Shown here: positions 7,463 through 13,909 of the stretch, piece by piece | Position numbering within the stretch: the first letter of the stretch is position 1 | Layout: the number at the start of each line of letters is the position of its first letter | Translations under genes and position numbers: made by a program | Notes under the pieces: model-generated | What the model was told of the DNA's origin: nothing | Database searches by the model: none | The model's input: the letters and a program-made list of their open reading frames with translations, nothing else | DNA from: JACRCG01 sp964524835 | Lineage (GTDB): Bacteria; Desulfobacterota; Desulfuromonadia; Geobacterales; Pseudopelobacteraceae | Direction: 5' to 3' | DNA length: 64,000 bases | NCBI GenBank assembly: GCA_964524835.1 | Contig: CAZGEG010000007.1 | Location: 1-64,000 of the forward strand

Positions 7463-8040
7463 AATACCTGACCGAGACAGAAGAAAAAACCGTGTTGAAG
7501 ACAGTACGGGAGATCAAGGGCACGAAGGCCGAGCGTGATGCGGTGATTATTGACTTCCTGCTTTCTACCGGCCTGCGGGCCGCCGAGCTGGTGGGCCTGA
7601 ATGTGGGTGATGTGCGCGGCAAGGAGAAACTGCATGTCAGGGCGGCAATCGCCAAGCGGGGCAAGGAGCGGTTTATTCCTGTTTGTGTCGATGCCCAACG
7701 GCTGATGAAGCGCTTTATCTCCGGCAAACTGACCCGCAAGGAGAGTATCCGTGACGATGCCCCGCTATTTATCTCCCGCACTGGGGGCCGGTTGTCGAAA
7801 CGCAGTCTGCAGGAGCTGGTGGAGGGATGGATGATCCGTGCCGGATTGACCGCCAGTACCGGAGAAGCACTCTATAGCGTCCACAGTATCCGGCACACCT
7901 GTTTCAAGCGGATGCAGGAACGTGGGGTAGCCTTGACGACCATTCAGAAGATCGCCGGTCATGCCAGCCTGGCCAGCACCGGGATTTATACCGAGGCCAC
8001 CTGGGAAGAAATGACTGAAGCCGTAGAAGCAAGAGGATAA
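7459..8040 (+). CDS. Catalytic-domain-only tyrosine recombinase
   Basis: 193 aa. The whole protein is the catalytic domain of a tyrosine recombinase: R40 (GLRAAE), K69 (AKRGKER), H142-x-x-R145 (HSIRH), H168 (AGHAS) and Y177 (GIYTE). The N-terminal DNA-clamping domain is absent, as in FimB/FimE-sized enzymes. All catalytic residues are present. It lies in the early operon, overlapping the preceding small gene. It is not placed next to att, so it may invert or resolve DNA elsewhere, or help with cassette dynamics; its target is unknown. Confidence 0.85.
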   Translation: MKYLTETEEKTVLKTVREIKGTKAERDAVIIDFLLSTGLRAAELVGLNVGDVRGKEKLHVRAAIAKRGKERFIPVCVDAQRLMKRFISGKLTRKESIRDDAPLFISRTGGRLSKRSLQELVEGWMIRAGLTASTGEALYSVHSIRHTCFKRMQERGVALTTIQKIAGHASLASTGIYTEATWEEMTEAVEARG

Positions 8041-8061
8041 TTACTAAAAAAGGGGCACATC

Positions 8062-8703
8062 ATGGCTGAATCTGCAGCAGTACCGAAGCATTTTACAAAA
8101 GGCATCATTACCGGGCGGATCACCGACATCACGGATGACGAGACCCCAAACAAAAAGAAATACATCACCATCAAGGTCGATGTTTCCGGGACTCTCAGCG
8201 GCGATGTGACCGCCTATTGCCGGATGTTTGACAAAGACGGCAGCATCGGGGAGATGAAGCGCCTCTGGGCCGGGAGAAAGCGGGAACTGTTCAAGTTGCA
8301 GGGGATGTACAGCCAATACCGCAAAGACGAAACCTGCGACTTTCTTTCATCGTTCACGCTGTTTGATTTCGAGCCGATCGATAGCGGCCGCAAGCGGGCC
8401 TATTTCATTGTTGTTGGTGAAGTTTCGCACCAGCCGAGCGCCCAGACTGACGGCGGCCAGCGGTTTCTGGTTCTGGTCCGCAAGCAGGGCAACAGTGACC
8501 AGGTGCAGGAAGAGACGTTTGAATTTGTGGCGCCGGGTGAGAAGTTGCTGCCGGCTGTGGCCCTTGGGGATCTTGTCCGGGTGAAAGGTTTGGTGCGGCA
8601 GAAGATGCCCGATGGTGATTGCGGCGGTGAAGGTCCTATCCGGGCATATCTGGAGTCACTGGAAGTTTGCACTGCTGCTGAATCTGACGATCAACCGGCC
8701 TGA
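8062..8703 (+). CDS. Unknown early protein, possible OB-fold
   Basis: 213 aa. Alternating beta-strand-like segments (GIITGRITDITDD, KYITIKVDVSG, FIVVGEVSH, LVRVKGLVRQK) suggest beta-barrel/OB-like domains as in single-strand DNA-binding or replication accessory proteins, but no signature decides it. ATG with AAAAGGGGC upstream. It lies between a recombinase and small unknown genes in the early operon. Confidence 0.5.
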   Translation: MAESAAVPKHFTKGIITGRITDITDDETPNKKKYITIKVDVSGTLSGDVTAYCRMFDKDGSIGEMKRLWAGRKRELFKLQGMYSQYRKDETCDFLSSFTLFDFEPIDSGRKRAYFIVVGEVSHQPSAQTDGGQRFLVLVRKQGNSDQVQEETFEFVAPGEKLLPAVALGDLVRVKGLVRQKMPDGDCGGEGPIRAYLESLEVCTAAESDDQPA

Positions 8704-8726
8704 TTATGACTACGGAGGAACAAGCC

Positions 8727-9017
8727 ATGAGCGACAAATGCAAGGCTGAGTATAAAGCGATGCTGACACGGATCGATCAGGTTATCAACGCCCAGTGGCC
8801 GGAGACGCTGCGGGATAATGGCGGGGTGTGGCTCTGGCTTGATGAGCAGCGGGTGGAGCAGCGGCAAAAGTTGCGAACTTTGGGAAAACGCCTGAATGCA
8901 GCTTGGCACAATGGCATGTTCGAAGAAATGAAGCAGCTGACCCTTGAATGGGGGCGGCTCACTCTGGAGATTTTCAAGGAGTATGCCGCATATTTGAAAA
9001 AGTTGGAGGCGGTATGA
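8727..9017 (+). CDS. Unknown helical early protein
   Basis: 96 aa from the ATG that follows GGAGGAACAAGCC; an in-frame ATG 21 bp upstream lacks a site. Mostly helical and charged (WLDEQRVEQRQKLRTLGKRL). Overlaps the next gene by 4 bp (ATGA). Unknown function. Confidence 0.55.
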   Translation: MSDKCKAEYKAMLTRIDQVINAQWPETLRDNGGVWLWLDEQRVEQRQKLRTLGKRLNAAWHNGMFEEMKQLTLEWGRLTLEIFKEYAAYLKKLEAV

Positions 9018-9274
9018 ATTTCAGTTTCCCCAGGACAAAGTTTGTTGATGAGAATGGGCTGGTAGCCCAGGTGCTTCATATGGGCACCGAGCAGGAAGAA
9101 ATCGAAAAGGTAATGCTGACTCCGGACATCCAGCACACGGCGGAAGAGCTTATGGACAAGTATCATTCGTGTGAGACGGGGTTGCGGATACTTGAAGAGA
9201 AGTACGGCATAAACCTGAGCGAACTTCGACGGAACGTAGAGCGGAAGAACGTAGTGAGAGGGTATTACTCATGA
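9014..9274 (+). CDS. Unknown early protein
   Basis: 86 aa starting MNFSFPRTKFVDENG, chosen because GGAGG precedes this ATG and it overlaps the previous stop (ATGA). Helical C-terminal half (LRILEEKYGINLSELRRN). No family recognised. Confidence 0.55.
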   Translation: MNFSFPRTKFVDENGLVAQVLHMGTEQEEIEKVMLTPDIQHTAEELMDKYHSCETGLRILEEKYGINLSELRRNVERKNVVRGYYS

Positions 9275-9609
9275 CAACAGCGACCGGCCCCCGCTTGGCG
9301 CCCTGCCATAGATTGCGGGCTCATATTTCGAAGAATCAGTGTGAAATCAACAAGAAGGTTCCTCTGTTCGCGTGTACAGGATGCAAGGGGTTGCCGGAAC
9401 CGATGGTGCCTGCATCAATTGGACTTCCTATAGTGAAAGAGCAGGCGGTACCTACAGTGCTTTTGCGCTTTTCGGCACCGGAGGATCAGGAGTTGTTTCA
9501 GGCCTTGGAACGGGTGTGCAGTGATTTGGGGCATGACATTATCAGTTTGTTACATCTGTCCTGCCGTGGTGATATTTCAAGGGCTATCAGTGCCAAGGCA
9601 CGGGCCTGA
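9271..9609 (+). CDS. Unknown early protein with cysteine pair
   Basis: 112 aa. Contains CTGCKG, a possible zinc knuckle, and a hydrophobic helix near the C-terminus (SDLGHDIISLLHLSCRGD). ATG overlaps the stop of the previous gene. Function unknown. Confidence 0.5.
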   Translation: MTTATGPRLAPCHRLRAHISKNQCEINKKVPLFACTGCKGLPEPMVPASIGLPIVKEQAVPTVLLRFSAPEDQELFQALERVCSDLGHDIISLLHLSCRGDISRAISAKARA

Positions 9610-9752
9610 CTAAAAAACGCGCCGTGGACACCAAGCCGACTTGAACGGTACAGGAATCATCATTGGTGTGGTGATATTTTGTGGAAGGGCCGGAGATAAG
9701 CGGGCGGCGCGGGAAAGGTAATATGAATATGCTCGGACAGAGGAGGAATGCC

Positions 9753-10418
9753 ATGTCGGAAAAAATCACGAAAGAGGAATACACCACGGCAGTTATTGCA
9801 CTGATTCGCCTGGCACAGCAAGGCACAGGCGGCGGCAGGATGGCCGCACAGGTTCTCTTGAGTGCCTACAACGGGGAGGCTTTCCAATTGGATGTCGCTG
9901 GCCTCGGCAATATGGATAGTGGCAACCACGAACTGGCGATGATTGTAATCCGTGGGCGGTATGACACAGGATGCGAGCCGCACAGCATGGTCAAAGACGG
10001 GGATAAGATATTTAGTGCCCTTTGGGATCGCTGGATCCGGTTGCATGTAGAAGAGCGGGGCAAACGTGAATGTCCTGATTGCGATGGCCGGGGGAAGTTG
10101 TTTCTGAACGATGATGAGAATGATACACGGGCCAAACCCTGTCCACGGTGTGCGGGCAAGGGGCGGATTTGTGGGTGTGGTTATACCGGGCCGCTGGCGA
10201 CTCAAGGCGTTAAACAGGCTGAATGGATACCTGTTACAGAATCTAAACCGGATGTTGACACAACCGTATTGACGTTCGCTCCCCGCAGCAATGAACCAGT
10301 TTGGCCGGGTTATCTGGATGCAGAAGGCGATAAAGATGTTTGGATGGATGTTAGCGGGGCAATCATGGCGACCGGAGAGGTTACGCACTGGATGCAGTTT
10401 CCTGACCCGCCAAAGTAA
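9753..10418 (+). CDS. DUF7673-like / DnaJ-type zinc finger / DUF551 fusion protein
   Basis: 221 aa. Residues ~8-85 resemble the phage DUF7673 region (IRLAQQGTGGGRMAAQVLL...). Then a DnaJ-like zinc motif, CPDCDGRGK and CPRCAGKGRICGC. The C-terminus is DUF551-like (AEWIPVTESKPDVDTTVL... VTHWMQFPDPP). The combination reads as three small phage modules joined. Start chosen at the ATG after AGAGGAGGAATGCC. Its stop codon TAA is the first three bases of the attC-like site that follows, which suggests it is the first gene of a cassette cluster, although no left cassette boundary was found. Function unknown. Confidence 0.65.
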   Translation: MSEKITKEEYTTAVIALIRLAQQGTGGGRMAAQVLLSAYNGEAFQLDVAGLGNMDSGNHELAMIVIRGRYDTGCEPHSMVKDGDKIFSALWDRWIRLHVEERGKRECPDCDGRGKLFLNDDENDTRAKPCPRCAGKGRICGCGYTGPLATQGVKQAEWIPVTESKPDVDTTVLTFAPRSNEPVWPGYLDAEGDKDVWMDVSGAIMATGEVTHWMQFPDPPK

Positions 10419-10475
10419 CGGCTGCCGCTTCACGCGGCGACCGTAGGGAGATTGCTGTGGAAGCGGTGGTTATCC
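10413..10475 (+). repeat. attC-like site 1
   Basis: Begins AAGTAACGG and ends GTGGTTATCC. Inner arms CCGCTTC and GAAGCGG pair, and the outer TAAC/GTTA pair, forming an imperfect hairpin with a spacer, as in integron attC sites. Length 63 bp. Confidence 0.75.
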
Positions 10476-10495
10476 TTCTGAGGAGGTAAAAGAGC

Positions 10496-11197
10496 ATGAA
10501 AGAAGCAATAAAGCCGAAAAACTGGTGCAACAGTCCATATTACGTCCGGGAAATCTCTGACCTGTATAGAGTTGGATCGCGGGTGGACGCTTGGCGTGAA
10601 TTCCTTTTGTCGGAAAAAATTGAAGTGCTGCGCGGCCTGAATATGTCGGTGTGTAGCTTCAATCAATATTCCATGTTCGACAGTCTGATTATCATGCTGG
10701 ATTGCTCCGAGGAGTCCGCTATTTCCGGTATCCGGTCAATTCTGCGGCCAGGATACGAGCAGGAAATCGAATTTCACAGGGAATCAATCCATGATGTAAG
10801 AGCGTGGGCGTATTTGCCACTCAGTTGTTTTGCTGACGCGCAGGGGTTTAGCGAGCGGAACCCTGACGACAAGTTGTGGCAGCACGATATTTTGAAGACC
10901 AACCCGATGCCGCAATTCCAAGTGGGGATAAAAAAAGAGTGGATTGTTTCCGCCGATTGTTTCGCTTTCTCGCACAAGATCAAGGTGGACAAAAAGTCAT
11001 GGCCGGTTGAAAAAAAGAGATTTGCCCAAGTGTCTTTCAATCATCCTCATCTTGACCGGAGATTCGAGGAAAACCAGCATGTGTCAGACGGGATGTTCCC
11101 CGTTGATCGAGATATTGCGGTGATTCGCGAGGAACTGATGGCGCAGGCAATGGTTGTTTGCGCGAAACAGGCGGTTAAGGTGCAGGAAGAAGGATAA
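10496..11197 (+). CDS. Unknown cassette-borne protein
   Basis: 233 aa; ATG preceded by GAGGAGGTAAAAGAGC. No recognised domain. It contains many aromatic residues and LSEKIEVLRGLNMSVCSFNQY, PLSCFADAQGFSERN. It lies directly after attC-like site 1 and ends in GGATAACGGG, an attC-like start without a recognisable right half. Transcribed with the early operon. It may be a cassette gene whose own attC has decayed. Confidence 0.55.
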   Translation: MKEAIKPKNWCNSPYYVREISDLYRVGSRVDAWREFLLSEKIEVLRGLNMSVCSFNQYSMFDSLIIMLDCSEESAISGIRSILRPGYEQEIEFHRESIHDVRAWAYLPLSCFADAQGFSERNPDDKLWQHDILKTNPMPQFQVGIKKEWIVSADCFAFSHKIKVDKKSWPVEKKRFAQVSFNHPHLDRRFEENQHVSDGMFPVDRDIAVIREELMAQAMVVCAKQAVKVQEEG

Positions 11198-11220
11198 CGG
11201 GTCTGTGAATGACCGGGAGG
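11192..11220 (+). repeat. Degenerate attC-like half-site
   Basis: GGATAACGGGTC then GACCGG: the stop codon again lies in TAAC and a short inverted repeat GGTC/GACC follows, but the GTTR right end is missing. Possibly a decayed cassette junction. Confidence 0.35.
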
Positions 11221-11226
11221 AATGAA

Positions 11227-11634
11227 ATGAACGGAGCGGAAACAGAACAACTTAATCTGCTGGACAGCGAGGGCGGCCAAACACCGGTCGATTCACTGGT
11301 TATGGACGATCTGCCGAACGTAGCCGGTCGGCTGCATACATCAACTCAGGAGTTTGAGCGCCGCTGTCGAGTGTATATGCAGGTCGAGGGCGAACGGGTG
11401 AACACCGACATGGCACTGTACGCCATCCTCTGCGATGCGGTGCGATTAGTACGCGAATTGTCTCCTGTCGCTCTGGATCGTTACGGGCGGTCTGACCTGT
11501 ACGGATGTTACCAGTTGCATACCGTCCGTAAAATTGACAGTGCAGGCGGGTTTGATGGGTGCGTACCGCTGCCGATCCTGCCAAAAAGTCTCATTGGCAA
11601 AACGGTAAAGGTGACTATCGAGGAATGTCCATAA
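11227..11634 (+). CDS. Unknown cassette-borne protein
   Basis: 135 aa from the ATG six bases after GGGAGG. Sequence includes FERRCRVYMQVEGERVNTDMALYAILCDAVRLVREL; helical centre, no motif recognised. Its stop TAA forms the start of attC-like site 2. Unknown function. Confidence 0.55.
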   Translation: MNGAETEQLNLLDSEGGQTPVDSLVMDDLPNVAGRLHTSTQEFERRCRVYMQVEGERVNTDMALYAILCDAVRLVRELSPVALDRYGRSDLYGCYQLHTVRKIDSAGGFDGCVPLPILPKSLIGKTVKVTIEECP

Positions 11635-11680
11635 CGAGTTGAGGCTTCACCAGCTTGTCTGGTGCAGCCGATGGTTAGGA
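11629..11680 (+). repeat. attC-like site 2
   Basis: Starts TCCATAACGAG, ends GATGGTTAGGA. Arms GGCTTCACCAG and CTGGTGCAGCC pair across loop CTTGT, with one mismatch, and TAAC pairs with GTTA. The right end GTTAGGA fits the GTTRRRY core. 52 bp. Confidence 0.8.
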
Positions 11681-11700
11681 TTGCCGTACAGCGAGGGAAC

Positions 11701-12507
11701 ATGAAACGGATTATCAGAGTTTTTCCACGAAGAACCAAAGCAACACCCGACGATGATCTTGTCAGGATCGGTTGCGCTCCGTCACTTTTTGATAAGGCCG
11801 ACGAGGTTCACGTTTCCGTTACCTTCACTTGGGATTTACCGCTGGCTGAAAAGCTGGTTAAGGCGTGGAGTCCAGTTGCAAAAACTCTGATTGGTGGCCC
11901 TGCTACGGGCGAAAGGGGAGAAAACTTTGAACCTGCCAGATACATTAAAAGAGGATACACGATTACTTCCCGCGGTTGTGAAAATCAATGTTGGTTCTGT
12001 TCAGTGCCACAAAGAGAAGGACGGATCAGATTACTGCCCATTGTTGAAGGAAATAATGTGCTGGACGACAACCTCCTCCAATGTCCAGAAAGTCATATCA
12101 AAGCGGTTTTCGACATGCTTAAAGTTCAAAGGGGAGTGCAGTTTACCGGAGGGCTTGAAGCAAAGCGTCTTAATGCTTGGCATGTAGCAGAACTCCGAGA
12201 AATAAAGCCGAAACAGTTGTTCTTTGCCAATGACACCCCCGACGATCTGGAACCGCTACAACGTGCAGGCGAGATGCTTTTGAATGCTGGTTTTACCACG
12301 GCAAGCCATTGTTTACGGGCATACGTCTTGTGCGGGTGGGCAAAGGATACATTTGAGGCGGCAGACAAGCGCATGAGAGAAACAGTGGCGGCAGGGTTTA
12401 TGCCTATGGCGATGCTATACAGGGATAAATCAGGCCATAGAAAACAAGAGTGGATGCGATGGCAGAGACAGTGGGCAAGACCAGCACTGATTGCCAAGGC
12501 GTCCTAA
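11701..12507 (+). CDS. Radical SAM protein in gene cassette
   Basis: 268 aa. The cluster motif RGCENQCWFC (CX3CX2C) near residue 95 is the 4Fe-4S site of radical SAM enzymes; downstream VQFTGGLEAKRL and QLFFANDTPDD fit the partial TIM barrel. Start chosen at the ATG after GCGAGGGAAC. The whole gene sits between attC-like sites 2 and 3, so it is a single-gene cassette. Substrate unknown. A role in DNA or RNA base modification is possible, given the neighbouring methyltransferase, but not shown. Confidence 0.8.
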   Translation: MKRIIRVFPRRTKATPDDDLVRIGCAPSLFDKADEVHVSVTFTWDLPLAEKLVKAWSPVAKTLIGGPATGERGENFEPARYIKRGYTITSRGCENQCWFCSVPQREGRIRLLPIVEGNNVLDDNLLQCPESHIKAVFDMLKVQRGVQFTGGLEAKRLNAWHVAELREIKPKQLFFANDTPDDLEPLQRAGEMLLNAGFTTASHCLRAYVLCGWAKDTFEAADKRMRETVAAGFMPMAMLYRDKSGHRKQEWMRWQRQWARPALIAKAS

Positions 12508-12561
12508 CGGCTTGAGCTCAACAGTGAGCGAAGCGAAACTGATTGCAGCGTTTGGTTATCT
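12502..12561 (+). repeat. attC-like site 3
   Basis: Starts TCCTAACGGCTTGA, ends TTTGGTTATCT. Arms GCTCAACAGT and ACTGATTGCAGC pair with two bulges; TAAC pairs with GTTA. 60 bp. The stop codon of the radical SAM gene is the TAA. Confidence 0.75.
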
Positions 12562-12584
12562 TGCGCTGCTGAAAGGAACTTGAA

Positions 12585-12848
12585 ATGATGAACGACAACG
12601 CTTCAGACAGAGCTTGCAACGCAATTTGTGAATATGCTTCACAGGTCAAAAACAGGATGATTGAGGCTGTGAGTTGCTACGATCTACCGCAGTCAATATT
12701 CCGGCCTAAACTCACGATAGACGGCAACCAGTGGTGTGCTTTGTATGGTGATGATTTGCAAAGCGGTGTCGCAGGATTTGGGGATTCTCCTTATGCGGCG
12801 ATGAACGATTTTGACAACAACTGGTACAAAGCACTGAAAGCAAGATAA
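12585..12848 (+). CDS. Unknown cassette-borne protein
   Basis: 87 aa; ATG after AAAGGAACTTGAA. Contains a cysteine-bearing N-terminal helix (SDRACNAICEYASQV) and a small beta region (WCALYGDDLQSGVAGFGDSPYAAMNDFDNNW). It lies between attC-like site 3 and intI. Its stop is followed by TAACATC, but no convincing attC right half. Function unknown. Confidence 0.55.
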   Translation: MMNDNASDRACNAICEYASQVKNRMIEAVSCYDLPQSIFRPKLTIDGNQWCALYGDDLQSGVAGFGDSPYAAMNDFDNNWYKALKAR

Positions 12849-12898
12849 CATCTTTTATACCGCCACACTGGCTTGATAACCTTCCAAGGAGGTGCTGC

Positions 12899-13909
12899 AT
12901 GAACCCGAACGAAACTCTTAAAAAAATGCGTGAAACCATGATGATGCAGCGGAAGAGTCGTAAAAGCATCAAGGCCTATCTTGGTTGGGTAACTAAATTC
13001 ATGTATTTCATCAGATGCCGACCGGCAGAAGAAACTCGGGAAGATAAGGCAATTGCCTTTTTTACCGAGCTGGCAGTGAAACACCATGTTGCGGCATCAA
13101 CTCAAAAACAGGCTCTTTGCTCGGTCATTTATCTATGTAAGAGAGTGCTGAAGCAAGACCTTGGCGATATATCTTCTTTCGTCCGTTCGTCCCGACCTTC
13201 CCGTATCCCTGTAGTATTCAGTCGTGAAGAGGTTCAGGCGGTACTAGATAATTTGAAAGGGCTTGGAGAGTTGTGGGGAGGGCATATGTATGGTTGTGGC
13301 ATGCGCCTCGGGGAGGTCTGCGCTTTGCGAGTTAAGGACCTCGATTTTGATCGGCGACAGATAACAATCTGGGACGGCAAGGGGATGAAATCACGGATTG
13401 TCACAATGCCAGAAAGTATGGTGATCCCGATGCAAAAACATCTGCGCAATAACCATGTTGTTTGGGAACGGTATGCCGAGCAGCGGGTGCCTGTGTCAGT
13501 GCCGGATGCGCTGGATCGGAAGTTTCCTGAAATACCGTATGAATGGGGATGGTTCTGGGTGTTTCCGGCTTCTGGGCCGGTGAGGAAGCATGAGGGGCGG
13601 GCGGCAAATCCGGAGTGGTTGGGTAAGCTATGGCACATCCATGAATCGGCGGTGCAAAAGCAGATAGGCCGAGCCATTCGTGATGCAGGAGTATTAAAGA
13701 AGGCCGGATGCCATACTTTCCGGCACAGTTATGCAACCCACTGGCTGGAAAGTGCCGGTAACGCGCAGGAAGTGGCGCTTATTCGTCTACAGAGGCTATT
13801 AGGGCACGGCAGCCCAAAAACCACCATGATTTATTTGCACTGCATTAAGCAGCAGTCTGATGTACCAAGCCCGCTGGATACATTGCGGGCAGAGAGGAAG
13901 GCGGCATGA
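12899..13909 (+). CDS. intI: Integron integrase (IntI-like tyrosine recombinase)
   Basis: 336 aa. Catalytic residues R136 (GMRLGE), K161 (GKGMKSR), H272-x-x-R275 (HTFRHS), H303 (LLGHG) and Y312 (IYLHC) are present; H303 and Y312 fall at the numbers I recall for IntI1. The IntI-specific extra segment between the second and third catalytic patches is present at ~200-222: VPDALDRKFP followed by WGWFWVF. In known integrons this segment contacts extrahelical bases of folded attC. Ribosome site AAGGAGG. The gene overlaps the start of the C5 methyltransferase (ATGA). It lies downstream of attC-like sites 1-3 in the same orientation, unlike classical integrons, where intI diverges from the cassettes. 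Confidence 0.88.
   Translation: MNPNETLKKMRETMMMQRKSRKSIKAYLGWVTKFMYFIRCRPAEETREDKAIAFFTELAVKHHVAASTQKQALCSVIYLCKRVLKQDLGDISSFVRSSRPSRIPVVFSREEVQAVLDNLKGLGELWGGHMYGCGMRLGEVCALRVKDLDFDRRQITIWDGKGMKSRIVTMPESMVIPMQKHLRNNHVVWERYAEQRVPVSVPDALDRKFPEIPYEWGWFWVFPASGPVRKHEGRAANPEWLGKLWHIHESAVQKQIGRAIRDAGVLKKAGCHTFRHSYATHWLESAGNAQEVALIRLQRLLGHGSPKTTMIYLHCIKQQSDVPSPLDTLRAERKAA

Noticed and set aside
12846..12890. attC site between the last cluster-1 gene and intI
   Set aside because: TAAC is present after the stop, but there is no GTTR end and no pairing arms; at most a decayed site or attI.
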